From the NCBI GenBank assembly GCA_963772815.1, contig CAVYYV010000003.1, forward strand, positions 310,001 through 374,000: a DNA stretch of 64,000 nt. The letters are read 5' to 3'. Shown piece by piece: positions 1 through 9,013 of this stretch. The notes under the pieces are model-generated. The model searched no databases. It was not told the origin of the DNA and saw only the letters and a list, made by a program, of their open reading frames with translations. Source of the DNA: DATFFO01 sp963772815. Its GTDB lineage: Bacteria; Actinomycetota; Acidimicrobiia; Spongiisociales; ZC4RG35. The position numbers and the translations under genes were made by a program. Position 1 is the first letter of the stretch. Each line of letters opens with the position of its first letter.

Positions 1-106
1 CGACCTCATCAGGCATGGGCGGGACGATGGTGTTGAGAGCCTCGGGCCGATTGAGGGTGATCGTGGCTATCTGGTCGGCGGTGGTGTAGATGATCGTCTC
101 ATACAT
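1..106 (-). CDS. Enoyl-CoA hydratase/isomerase (crotonase) family, N-terminal fragment
   Basis: The gene runs off the left edge, so only about 35 N-terminal residues are visible. They begin MYETIIYTTADQIATI and continue into TLNRPEALN, the hallmark first strand/turn of crotonase-fold enzymes. These act on acyl-CoA thioesters (hydration, isomerisation or hydrolysis, in fatty-acid or amino-acid breakdown). The ATG is preceded by an AAGGAAGG Shine-Dalgarno. The oxyanion-hole and catalytic residues lie outside the window, so the exact reaction cannot be named. Confidence 0.75.
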   Translation of the reverse strand, partial: MYETIIYTTADQIATITLNRPEALNTIVPPMPDEV

Positions 107-241
107 GGAGGGCCTTCCTTCATCCGGGACATCTCGCACGCTACCGCCGCCCTACCGGCCGGAACGTGACTTCTTCCTCTATTCGATCAGTCCCCACCCG
201 GCCCACGATTCGGTAGGAGCAACCCAGGTAGGGAGGTCGAG

Positions 242-454
242 ATGCATGCCAAGGCCGGTGACCGGATACTGATCATGGGGCACAAGGTGAACGAGCCCAT
301 GCGCGATGGCGAGATCCTTGAGGTAGTGGGCGAAGGCGGAGACCCTCCGTACCGGGTGCGCTGGTCGGACAGCGACCACGAGACGCTCGTCTTCCCGGGC
401 CCCGACGCGCACATCGAACGCGCCCATCACCGCTCCGGCAAGACGCATCAATGA
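242..454 (+). CDS. DUF1918 small domain protein
   Basis: This is a 70-residue protein starting MHAKAGDRILI, with AGGGAGGT upstream of the ATG. The pattern of a basic N-terminus, 'GDRI', a central glycine stretch and 'PPYRVRWSDSDHETLVFPGPD' segments matches the DUF1918 family (an SH3-like small barrel common in Actinobacteria). The function is unknown. It stands alone, between a divergent crotonase gene and a convergent AhpD-like gene. Confidence 0.75.
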   Translation: MHAKAGDRILIMGHKVNEPMRDGEILEVVGEGGDPPYRVRWSDSDHETLVFPGPDAHIERAHHRSGKTHQ

Positions 455-488
455 CGAGCCGAACGGCGCAGCCCGGTCCGCCGGACGG

Positions 489-845
489 TCAGTCGTGAGT
501 GACCAGCGCCGCTTCCTTGAAGTCGCGGAACATCTCCAGAGCCTTGGGCGCGTATACCGAGGCAGGGCCGCCTGCCATCAGCAATGAGACTCCCAGGGCC
601 TCGTTGAGCTCGGCTTCCGTCGCACCCTTATGGACGGCCGCACGGGCGTGATAGGCAATGCATCCGTCGCACCCTTCGGCCACGGCAATCGCCACGGCCA
701 TCAATTCCTTGATGCGCCCCGGGATGACGCCATCAGAGACGGCTTCCTGATGCAACTGGGCGAAACCGGCCCAGGTATCGGGAATCGCATCGCGAAGCTC
801 ACGAGTGGGCTGACGCAACTCGGAGATGATTTCTCGTCCGTTCAT
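489..845 (-). CDS. Carboxymuconolactone decarboxylase / AhpD-like protein
   Basis: This is a protein of about 118 residues of the all-helical CMD/AhpD fold. The motif EGCDGCIAYHARAA carries the CxxC plus downstream His used for redox relay in AhpD-type alkylhydroperoxidases. The second of two adjacent ATGs is preferred because GGGAG lies 5 nt upstream of it. The CxxC favours a peroxidase/disulfide-reductase role over the decarboxylase role. The substrate cannot be predicted, and it is a single-gene unit. Confidence 0.8.
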   Translation of the reverse strand: MNGREIISELRQPTRELRDAIPDTWAGFAQLHQEAVSDGVIPGRIKELMAVAIAVAEGCDGCIAYHARAAVHKGATEAELNEALGVSLLMAGGPASVYAPKALEMFRDFKEAALVTHD

Positions 846-922
846 CATGGCTCCCACGGTATGGGCGACCACCACGACGAGTAAGGGGCCTTGGTCACAA
901 CCACCTGGGACCGAGCGCCGAG

Positions 923-1903
923 TCAGCCCGAGATCAGCGGAGCAACCGATTCGCCCAGAAGGGAGACCCGCTCCGGGATATGACCGTTGGCGGGCATGTT
1001 GATGGTGAACCCGTCCACGCCTGTGCCGAGGTCGTCGGCGAAGCGCTCCGCCACGGTGCCGGGGTCTCCGATGTTGAAGCGACCCCGAATCGCCGCCCGC
1101 CGCTCCTCATCCATTCGGGCCAGATCCATTCCTCGTCGGGCCAGATACGCGGCCAGCTCTTTCTCAGCCTGTTCCATGGTGGGGGCAATGCAAGCCGAAC
1201 GCTGCCACGAAACGGTGATCTCGTCCCGATCACGTCCCAGGTCCTGACAATGGCCCTCCAGCGCCTCTAGCTTGCGCGGGATGTCGGAGCGGGCCGCGAT
1301 CAGGTTCGACTCATCCGCATACTGGGCCACCATCCGCAGGGTCTTGCGCTCCCCACTGCCTCCGATCATCACGGGAATGCGCCTCACCGGTGGCGGCTGG
1401 TTGATCGCTTCCTCCACCCGGTAGTGATCGCCGGCGAAGGTGGGACGCTCGTCGCCCAGCATGGGCAGGATGATCTGAAGCGCCTCCTCCAGCTTCTCGA
1501 ACCGATCCGTGAAGGTCCCGAATTCCACCCCGAGGCTCCGGTGCTCGAGCTCGTACCAACCCGCCCCGATCCCCAATTGGGCCCGACCCTCGGACACTAC
1601 GTCCAGGGTGGTGACCACCTTGGCCAGGATGGCCGGGTTCCGATAGGTGTTGCCCGTCACCAGCGACCCCAGGCGGACCGAGGACGTTTCCCTGGCCAGG
1701 GCACCTAGGAGCGTGTAGCACTCCATCATGTAGTCGTCCGGGTCGCCCAACCCGGGCAACTGATAGAAGTGGTCCATCACCATCAAGGTGTCGAATCCGG
1801 AGGAGTCCGCCTCCCTGGCCTGTGCCGCCACGGTCGAGAACAGGTCCGCCTCCCCCACATCGGGGTAGGTGAAGTTGGGGATCTGGTATCCGAGTCTGGT
1901 CAT
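923..1903 (-). CDS. LLM-class F420-dependent oxidoreductase (luciferase-like)
   Basis: This protein of about 326 residues has the bacterial luciferase-like TIM-barrel pattern. It shows the early 'DHF' strand end, 'RLGSLVTGNTYRNPAILAK' after it, 'LGIGAGWYELEH', and a late 'VMIGGSGERKTLRMVAQYAD' phosphate-binding segment typical of F420-using family members in Actinobacteria. Starting at MTRLGYQIPNF is supported by AAAGGAG upstream. The gene is divergent from the ClC channel gene with about 100 bp between them. The substrate is unknown. Confidence 0.8.
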   Translation of the reverse strand: MTRLGYQIPNFTYPDVGEADLFSTVAAQAREADSSGFDTLMVMDHFYQLPGLGDPDDYMMECYTLLGALARETSSVRLGSLVTGNTYRNPAILAKVVTTLDVVSEGRAQLGIGAGWYELEHRSLGVEFGTFTDRFEKLEEALQIILPMLGDERPTFAGDHYRVEEAINQPPPVRRIPVMIGGSGERKTLRMVAQYADESNLIAARSDIPRKLEALEGHCQDLGRDRDEITVSWQRSACIAPTMEQAEKELAAYLARRGMDLARMDEERRAAIRGRFNIGDPGTVAERFADDLGTGVDGFTINMPANGHIPERVSLLGESVAPLISG

Positions 1904-2001
1904 TGGCGCGCTCCTTTCAGACCCCACCCAGATTGGCAGCGGCTCTGCCTTACCCCCCAGGACCCCGCCCCACGACCCGGAAAGCCTACCCTGGCCGCTT
2001 C

Positions 2002-3971
2002 ATGCTCCGATCTCGATGGTCTCGCTGGCTGAGACCGGGCAGCGGTCCCGGTCTCCTGGTCCTCGCCGTGGTGGTGGGCGCAGGGGCGGGAGTTGGAGCG
2101 GCGGTACTGATTCGCAGTCTGGAGTACGTCGAGTCGTTGACCGCCCTGGTGGCCAAGATCCCGGTCCTAAGCAACACCTGGATGTTGCTCACGGTACCTG
2201 CCGGGATGCTCATTGCCGGTCTGATCACCGACAGATTCGCTCCTGAAATTGCCGGCCACGGCGTGCCGCAGATCATCGCTGCCCTGGAAACCCGCGGTGG
2301 TCAGATCCGCGCTCGGGTCCCGATCCTGAAGACCGTTGCCACAGCTCTGACCATCGGCGGCGGGGGCTCGGCAGGGCGCGAGGGCTCGATTGCCCAGATT
2401 GGGGCCGGGTTCGGGTCGCTGATAGCGGAGGTGACACGAGTGTCCGAGCACGCCAAGCGATCACTGGTCGCCGCCGGAGCCGGGGCCGGAATCGCCGCCA
2501 CGTTCAACGCCCCCATCGCTGGGATGTTCTTCGCCATGGAGGTCGTCTTGCGGGACTTGTCCGTCAAGTACCTCCATGCCGTGGTGCTGGCATCGGTGGC
2601 AGCCGCGGTCGTATCTCACTCGCTGATCGGTGAGGGCCTCACCTTCCAGGTCTCCTCGTATTCCCTCGACGACCCGTGGCAGCTCACTCTGTTCGCCGTG
2701 CTGGGACTGATCACTTTCGTCCTCGCGCTCCTCTACATCGACGCCATCGACTGGTTCCAGTTCAACCCCACCCAGTTGAAACGCTGGCTGCGTCCGCTGG
2801 GCCTGGGCCTGCTCGTGGCCGTCATCGGATTCGCCCTGCCTCACGCCCTGGGAACGGGCCAGAGCTTCATCCAATCGGTCTTGAGCGAACAGGCCAAAGT
2901 GGCCTGGTGGCTGCTGGGGCTCTTGGCGGTGGCCAAAGTGATCACCACCTCCGCCACGCTGGGTGGCCGTGGTGCCGGCGGAATCTTCATGCCCAGCCTG
3001 TTCATCGGCGCCATGGCCGGAAGTGCCTTCGCCCAGCTGTCGGCCCTGCTTTGGCACCATTCCGACATCCATCCGGGCGCTTTCGCCTTGGTGGGGATGG
3101 CGGCCGCCTTCGCCGGCGCGGCACGCGCTCCCTGACCGCCATCCTGATCGTGTTCGAGATCACCGGTGACTACGGGCTGGTGATGCCGCTCATGCTGGCC
3201 GTGGCCATCAATGTTCTCCTGGCCAACCGCTTCCATCCCGAGAGCGTCTACACCTCGCCCCTTCTCAGGATGGGAATCCACCCACGGGTCGACCATGTCG
3301 ACCTCTTGGACATGGTGACCGTGGGGGACTTGGGCCTGAGACCCCCGGTCACGGTCGAGCCGACGACCAGCCTGACCGACCTGGAGGGCATTCTCTATCG
3401 CAACCGCCTCCATGGAGTTCCGGTGGCGGACGGCGACCAGCTGGTGGGAATCGTTACCCAGACCGATATCTTCCGCGCCGGCGGGCCCTCGGACCAGGTC
3501 AGCGTCGAGGATGCCATGACCAGAGAGCCTGTGACCGTGACAATGGACCTGCCCGTGTCCGAGACCCTCGAGCGGATGGCAGCCCTCGGGGTGGGCCGCC
3601 TGCCGGTCGTCGGTGACGAGGATCCTCACAGGCTGGTCGCAATGTTCCGTCGGGAAGATGCCGTGGCTGCCTACCACCTCGCCCTGGGTTCCGCCGCCCG
3701 GCGGGACCGTATGCCGGAACGAGCCAACAGGCCCAGCGTCGAAGGCACCGGGTTCTTCGACTTCGGGGTACTTCCGGAGTCCGCCGCCGCCGGGCGCCGC
3801 ATCCGCGAGATACCGTGGCCGGAAGGATGCCTCGTTGTCTCGGTGCACCGAGGCAACCAACTCCTGGTGGCTTCGGGCGATCTCACCGTCGAAGCCGGCG
3901 ACGCTCTGACGATCTTCGGCGACCAACAGGCACAGAAGCGTCTGCGAGAGAGGCTCGGCGCCCCTACCTGA
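2002..3971 (+). CDS. ClC-type chloride channel/antiporter with CBS pair and TrkA-C domain, interrupted by one frameshift
   Basis: The N-terminal half is a ClC membrane domain. The gating motif GSAGREGSIAQIG sits near residue 125 and a conserved GMAAAFAGAARAP near the end. The second half, in another frame, supplies LTAILIVFEITGDYG, a CBS-domain pair (from about residue 430) and a C-terminal TrkA-C/RCK-C-like domain ending IFGDQQAQKRL. The frames join if one C is added to the CCC at 3130-3132, restoring the standard ARAPLTAIL. The protein would move Cl- (or exchange Cl-/H+) with cytosolic nucleotide/ligand sensing. The break is either an assembly indel or a real mutation that leaves two fragments. 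Confidence 0.8.
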
Positions 3972-4072
3972 CCGCCGGCGGTGGAGAGGATGTCCGGTCA
4001 GTGACCTTCTCCTCTGGCGAGCTGCTCGCGGGTGCCCAACGCTGTCGTTAGAGGTCGCGGCAAGCCGGTTAC

Positions 4073-5022
4073 ATGTTGTTCCAGTCGATCATATGGCTCA
4101 TGGTGCTGGCCACGGGATTGCCCGTGGCGATCGTTTCCAGCCGCGTCGCGGTTCGGCATCTGACGGCATCCAGCTCGGGCACGAGAATCCCCCGTTCGTG
4201 GTTGGGATCACTCTGGTCTCCATCGGAACCGACCTCCCCGAGATAGCCGCCTCCGTCATAGCAGCCATGACCGGGCACGGCGACATCAACATTGGAAACG
4301 CGATTGGTTCCACGACAGTCCAATCGACCCCATCCTGGGCCTCCTCCCACTCGTTGCCGGAGCCTGTCCCGTCGACCGAGGACGTGTGGGCCGAATTGGC
4401 GCAGTCACGGTGGCGGCGTTGTTGGGCGGCGCATGGTTGATAGCCGATGGGAACCTGAGCCGGCTCGACACAGCCATACTCCTGGCCGGCTGGGTGACGG
4501 GCACCGTGTATGTGTGGCGGCTCGACCCCGGAGGCGCCGGGGCGACGCCGTCGACCAGCACCCAACGGGTTCGCGTTTCCGGCATTTTGGCGGTGCTGTG
4601 GTCGCTTTGGTGGCGGTCGGGCTGGGGGCCACCACGGCCGTCCAGAGCCTGACCAATCTCGCCACCCTCTGGTCTCTGCCCGAGCACCTGGTGGCCTTCA
4701 CTCTGGCGTCGGTGGGCACTCCACTCCCGGAGCTGGTGGTCGAGGTGGCGGCCGCCCGAAAGAAACAATGCAACTGGCCGTGGGCGATGCCTTGGGCTCC
4801 AGCTTCGTCGACTCCACATTGTCGCTGGCCGCCGGGCCGATCATCAGACCCGTTGCAATCTCCTCTCAACTGGCTGTACTCGGATCGTTGGCAGCGGCCG
4901 GCGCCACGGGCTCGGTGATCGTGATCCTGGTCGGCCGCAAGGTCCACGATTGGCGATCCGGCGTCGGACTGGTCATCATCTTCGTTTTGGTATACCTCCT
5001 TCTGGGCAATCTGGAATGGTGA
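4073..5022 (+). pseudogene. Na+/Ca2+ exchanger (CaCA) family gene with four apparent one-base deletions
   Basis: Both alpha-repeats of a CaCA cation exchanger can be read: PFVVGITLVSIGTDLPEI..GDINIGNAIGS and LVAFTLASVGTPLPELV..LAVGDALGSSFVD. They lie in different frames. Continuity needs one added base at each of four places: C in 4189-4193, C in 4328-4331, G near 4598-4601 and A in 4763-4765. Corrected, the product would be about 317 residues starting MLFQSIIWLMVLA at 4073, with about ten membrane helices. All changes are losses in short runs, as in the ClC gene just upstream. It is either a decayed gene or a poorly resolved sequence patch. Confidence 0.7.
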
Positions 5023-5029
5023 ACCATTC
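5014..5029. promoter_or_regulatory. Short perfect palindrome upstream of the sigma-factor gene
   Basis: GAATGGT-GA-ACCATTC is a perfect 7+7 inverted repeat overlapping the exchanger stop codon, about 90 bp upstream of the sigma-factor start. It could be an operator for the sigma gene or a weak hairpin terminator. No T-run follows it, so the operator reading is slightly preferred. Confidence 0.35.
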
Positions 5030-5120
5030 AAGAAAAGACAGTGCCCAGAGGGAATGTCGCTAAGCGAACGGATGTTCGGTAGAGTGTTGGGTTCGGAACG
5101 ACCCGGCCAGAGGGGTCCAA

Positions 5121-6047
5121 ATGCGAGTGATCGAAGACAAGAACGTACTGACAGAAGACCTCGTTTCCCAGTATCTCGAAGGTGCAGGGAGGTACGAGCT
5201 GCTGTCGGCGGAAGAAGAAGTGGAACTGGCCCAGGCAATGGAAGAGGGCGAGAAAGCTCGCCGTCACCTGGCCGAGGGTAAGTTCTCGGGCCGCTCCGAG
5301 CAGAGCGAACTGGAGAGGATCCACCAGAGGGGCAAGGCCTCCCGACGTCGATTCATCGAGGCAAACTTGCGCCTGGTGGTCTCGAATGCCCGTCGTTATG
5401 TCGGCGGAAGCGTGGAGATGCTGGATCTCATCCAGGAAGGGAACCTCGGCCTGATGACGGCGGTGGAGAAGTTCGACTGGCGACGCGGCTTCAAGTTCTC
5501 CACTTATGCCACCTGGTGGATTCGCCAGGCGATGCAGCGTGCCCGGGCCAATCTGGGCGACACGATCCGCATCCCCGCAGGCGTTTTCGACATCCTGCCT
5601 GCCGTGCGCTCGGCCTCCGAGCAGCTCGAGGCCAAGCTGGGGCGCGCCGCTACCGTCGGCGAGATCGCCGACGAGACCGGCATCTCCGAGAGTGACGTGG
5701 ACCGGGCTCTCTCTGTCACCACCACCGTGGCCCTGGAAACCCCGGTCGGAGAGGACGGAGCCCAGCTGGCCGATTTCATCGCCGACTCTGACGCTGCGGA
5801 CCCCGAGACCGAGGCCGAGCGCCTTCTGTTGGACGAGGCCCTGCGTCGCAGTGTGGCCCAGCTGTCGGACAAGGCGCGGATCGTCATCGAGATGCGATTC
5901 GGCCTCGGCCAGGAGCCGCCCGCCACCCTGGGACGCATCTCCGAGGTGGTGGATATGCCCGAGCATCAGATACGCGCCCTCATCAAGGAGACCCTGGACA
6001 CGCTCTACGACAGCCTGATCGGCGTCGAGGAGATGCGGGTCGCCTGA
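5121..6047 (+). CDS. Primary-like (group 2) RNA polymerase sigma-70 factor
   Basis: This 308-residue sigma-70 family protein has region 1.2 (LVSQYLEGAGRYELLSAEEE), region 2 (NLRLVVSNARRYVG, LDLIQEGNLGLMTAVEKFDW, then FKFSTYATWWIRQAM), region 3 and a region 4 helix-turn-helix. It directs RNA polymerase to promoters. The long acidic region 1.1 and non-conserved insert of housekeeping SigA/RpoD are absent, so it is a group-2 (SigB/HrdB-paralogue type) factor. The ATG at 5121 follows an AGAGGGG-type ribosome-binding site. The region 4 linker is diverged, so promoter preference may differ from that of SigA. Confidence 0.88.
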   Translation: MRVIEDKNVLTEDLVSQYLEGAGRYELLSAEEEVELAQAMEEGEKARRHLAEGKFSGRSEQSELERIHQRGKASRRRFIEANLRLVVSNARRYVGGSVEMLDLIQEGNLGLMTAVEKFDWRRGFKFSTYATWWIRQAMQRARANLGDTIRIPAGVFDILPAVRSASEQLEAKLGRAATVGEIADETGISESDVDRALSVTTTVALETPVGEDGAQLADFIADSDAADPETEAERLLLDEALRRSVAQLSDKARIVIEMRFGLGQEPPATLGRISEVVDMPEHQIRALIKETLDTLYDSLIGVEEMRVA

Positions 6048-6057
6048 ACCCTCCGGA

Positions 6058-7488
6058 TCAGCCCTTGACTACTCCCAGGGGCCTGAGCCGTGCCACCTTG
6101 GCTGCCAAACCGGCACGGGCGCAGACGTCGGCAACCTCATCCACGTCCTTGTAGGCATAAGGCGCCTCCTCTGAGAGCAGGCGCACCGACCCCGGTCGCA
6201 CCGAAACCCCCCGGGCCTCGAGCCGTCCTCGCACCTCCTCACCTGAACTCTGCTTCTTGGCCTGGGATCGACTCATGACCCGTCCCGCCCCGTGGGCGGC
6301 CGAAGCGAAGGCCGGGTTGTCTCGCACTCCGCGCAGCACCCAGGAGGCGGTTCCCATCGAACCGGGGATTAGGACAGGCTGGCCAACCGGCCGCAGGCGG
6401 GGCGGTAGGTCTGCGTGACCCGGTCCGAAGGCCCGGGTAGCCCCCTTCCGATGCACGCATAGCCTGACCTTTCGCCCATCGATGTCATGGACCTCGATCT
6501 TGGCCAGATTGTGTGCCACGTCGTAGACGAGGTCCATGCCGGTGTCGGGGACCGGAATATCGAAGGTCCTGGCAAATGCCTCTCGGGCGGCGTGGGCCAA
6601 GATGTGACGATTGGCCCAGGCAAAGTTGGACGCGGCGGCCATCGCCACCATGTAGCGCTGTCCCTCCTCGGAACCAACCGGCACGCAGGCGAGCTGGCGA
6701 TCCGGGACCGTGATGCCGTGCCGGCTCATCGACGGGCCCATCAGCTTGAGATGATCGGTGCAGGTCTGGTGACCGAGCCCGCGCGAGCCGCAGTGAAGCA
6801 TCACTACCACCATCCCCTCGGCCAACCCGAACACACCGGCCGCCACCGGATCGAATACCTCGTCCACCACCTGCACCTCCAGGAAGTGGTTGCCGGCTCC
6901 CAACGACCCGAGCTGTGACCGGCCCCGTTCCAGGGCATGCTCGCTGATCACCGCCGGATCCGCGCCTTCCGAGAAGCCCTTCTCCTCGCACCGGGACAGG
7001 TCCTCTGCCCATCCGTAGCCAGCTTCGACGGCCGCCTCGGCGCCCCGCGCCAGAACTGCGGGCACCAGATGACCGGAGGCCACCGAGCCCTTGCCCAGCC
7101 CGCGGGGGATGGCACGGTCCAGAGCGGCCATCAGCTCGACGCGGCGACGCTCGAAGTCCGCGACTTCGAAACCTGAGGACAAGAGCCGAACCCCACAGCA
7201 GATGTCGAAGCCCACTCCCCCGGGTGACACGACCCCACCGGACGACACATCCGTGGCGGCCACTCCCCCGATGGGGAACCCATAGCCCCAGTGGATGTCG
7301 GGCATGGCGAAAGATGCCCGGCGAATCCCGGGCAAGTGCGCCACGTTGGCCACCTGCTGGGGCGAGCGATCCTCGCCTATCACACCCATCAGCTTCTCAG
7401 AGGCGAAGATCCGGCCTGGCACCACCATCCCCCCTGTTCGAGGCAGCTCCCAAACGACGTCCGAGACTCGTCGGTATTCCACCTTCAC
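6058..7488 (-). CDS. rtcB: RtcB-type tRNA/RNA ligase (3'-phosphate to 5'-OH)
   Basis: RtcB joins RNA 2',3'-cyclic phosphate or 3'-phosphate ends to 5'-OH ends using GTP and Mn2+. Visible motifs are PGGVGFDICCGVRLL (metal-binding Asp/Cys), HCGSRGLGHQ (metal-binding His), GSMGTASWVL and AAHGAGRVMSRSQAK, which carries the guanylylated His. The reading frame is open to 7677, but homology-like sequence starts around VEYRRVSDVVWELP. A GTG near 7488 is therefore taken as start, with moderate certainty and no strong Shine-Dalgarno. The partner archease lies 0.5 kb away on the same strand. Confidence 0.92.
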   Translation of the reverse strand: MKVEYRRVSDVVWELPRTGGMVVPGRIFASEKLMGVIGEDRSPQQVANVAHLPGIRRASFAMPDIHWGYGFPIGGVAATDVSSGGVVSPGGVGFDICCGVRLLSSGFEVADFERRRVELMAALDRAIPRGLGKGSVASGHLVPAVLARGAEAAVEAGYGWAEDLSRCEEKGFSEGADPAVISEHALERGRSQLGSLGAGNHFLEVQVVDEVFDPVAAGVFGLAEGMVVVMLHCGSRGLGHQTCTDHLKLMGPSMSRHGITVPDRQLACVPVGSEEGQRYMVAMAAASNFAWANRHILAHAAREAFARTFDIPVPDTGMDLVYDVAHNLAKIEVHDIDGRKVRLCVHRKGATRAFGPGHADLPPRLRPVGQPVLIPGSMGTASWVLRGVRDNPAFASAAHGAGRVMSRSQAKKQSSGEEVRGRLEARGVSVRPGSVRLLSEEAPYAYKDVDEVADVCARAGLAAKVARLRPLGVVKG

Positions 7489-7679
7489 CACGGTGGCAGC
7501 CGAGCCCGTCGGACGCCAGGGACCATCGACCCCGGCTGTAACCAGCACAGCTTCGTCCCCCCCCGAACCAAGCGAGAGGGCGAAACGAAGCCGGTTTCCG
7601 CGTTTGCCAAGGGTTCGGGTATTTTGCCTCTGTCTTCCCACTCTCCGTAGTCGAAAGACTGGTGATGGAAGGAGCAACC

Positions 7680-7955
7680 ATGTACCCGATACGAACCATG
7701 GACGAGATCGAGGGGCTTCGCCACCGGCTCGACTACGTCACGCTGGTCACGGAGGCCTTGTGGTCCTTCTTCGTCGACCAGGGCTTTGAGGAGCAACAGC
7801 TGATCGATCGCATCGCCAGCATCGACCTGTCCGACGGGCGACTGGACCACCGACACGTGCACCACACAACCTGTCGCCAATGTGGGGCGGCGGTGGCGAG
7901 CGACTTCTGCCAGTTCTGCGGGACCAGGGTGAACGATCCCTTCGCCGTCTCCTGA
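7680..7955 (+). CDS. Small zinc-ribbon protein between rtcB and archease
   Basis: This is a 91-residue protein. Residues 1-55 are predicted helical (MDEIEGLRHRLDYVTLVTEA). The C-terminus has CRQCG...CQFCG, a two-knuckle zinc ribbon. A GGAAGGAG six bases upstream supports the ATG at 7680 rather than the upstream ATGs at 7662/7665. It is encoded opposite to rtcB and archease and fills the space between them exactly, ending 7 bp from the archease stop. The function is unknown; a protein-protein or RNA-binding adaptor is possible. Confidence 0.65.
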   Translation: MYPIRTMDEIEGLRHRLDYVTLVTEALWSFFVDQGFEEQQLIDRIASIDLSDGRLDHRHVHHTTCRQCGAAVASDFCQFCGTRVNDPFAVS

Positions 7956-7961
7956 CTCGCC

Positions 7962-8369
7962 CTAGACGTCAAAGTAGACACGGCCGTACCAGCCCTCCGG
8001 CCTGTCCTCTATAGCCAGATCGTGGTAGGTAACGGCCTTGACCGGTGGCCCGGTTTCCTCCGCACCACTCAAGGGCAACGCTCCGGCCCTCACCGTCAAT
8101 GCCCGCGGCGATCCTTCCACGGAGAACTCACAGAGCAGGACGTCCTCGATCTCAGACCTGTACAGCAGCTCCGACAGTACGTCCACCACCAGCTCGTCGA
8201 CAGATTCCGCTTCGACCTCGATGACCACAGATTCGGTCGTCCTCCCCGGTGGCGGAGTGGCCATGATGGCGAACATGCCCCGGGCCAGTTCCGCCACGAG
8301 ATCGGAGAAGGAAGAAGCGGTGGCCTCGATGCCGGTGTCGGCGGTGTGAGACAGGACCCTGAAACCCAT
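7962..8369 (-). CDS. Archease, RtcB activator
   Basis: This 135-residue protein matches the archease family from end to end. It starts MGFRVLSHTADTGIEA (conserved H-T-A-D), and has DELVVDVLSELLYRSE in the middle and AVTYHDLAIEDRPEGWYGRV followed by a terminal FDV. The C-terminal acidic residues are the expected Ca2+-binding/RtcB-activating positions. Archease speeds RtcB guanylylation and gives multiple turnover. Its presence next to rtcB supports a working RNA repair or splicing-type ligation system. Confidence 0.9.
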   Translation of the reverse strand: MGFRVLSHTADTGIEATASSFSDLVAELARGMFAIMATPPPGRTTESVVIEVEAESVDELVVDVLSELLYRSEIEDVLLCEFSVEGSPRALTVRAGALPLSGAEETGPPVKAVTYHDLAIEDRPEGWYGRVYFDV

Positions 8370-8398
8370 GGTTCGAATTGTGCCAGTGGACACGACCG

Positions 8399-8860
8399 TC
8401 AGGAAGACGTAGTCCCGCCGATCCCCGCCTGCAGCATCTTGACGAACTCGATGGCGATGGCGACACACACACCGACCATCCCCACCACCAACGCCACCTT
8501 CAAGGCACCGCCCGGATCGAAGCCCCACCCTGAGAAATCGAACGGGAACACCTGGTAGACGCGCAGCATGACAACCAGGCTTATTGCTCCTGTTGCCACC
8601 TGACCTCCGTGCCGAAACCACCCAGCGTCGTACCAGATGTAGGCGAGATTGAAGATGATCGAAGCGATCAGCGAGATACTGATGAGACCGACGACCTGAT
8701 CGAAGTCGGGAGTGAGGAACGCCGGCCAACCCCAGGCAAGCAGATTCGGCACCATTATCAGCAGCCCGGTGTTGATGAGCACTGCAACCGTGTACCCCAC
8801 AACTCTGGATGATCGGGGCGGGCGTCTCGTCTGTGTGGGGCGATCCTGGGTCTGAACCAT
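8399..8860 (-). CDS. Four-helix integral membrane protein, unknown function
   Basis: This is a 153-residue protein with a basic N-terminus (TQTRRPPRSSR) and about four hydrophobic helices, at residues 20-45, 55-80, 88-105 and 118-145. An AGAGGAG lies 6 nt before the ATG. It has no recognisable family motif and lies downstream-facing next to archease on the same strand, so it may be co-transcribed with archease. Confidence 0.6.
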   Translation of the reverse strand: MVQTQDRPTQTRRPPRSSRVVGYTVAVLINTGLLIMVPNLLAWGWPAFLTPDFDQVVGLISISLIASIIFNLAYIWYDAGWFRHGGQVATGAISLVVMLRVYQVFPFDFSGWGFDPGGALKVALVVGMVGVCVAIAIEFVKMLQAGIGGTTSS

Positions 8861-9013
8861 CGCGCTCCTCTGGGGGTGTCTCCCTCGATCCTGCTTCTAG
8901 CCCACCCCCGCCCACAAGGGACCTTCGACACAACTTCGATCAGGGGCCGTTCGGCCCTACGCAGGCAGAACGGCGGCATCGATCATCGCGCCGACTACAT
9001 GGAGGAGGCTGTG

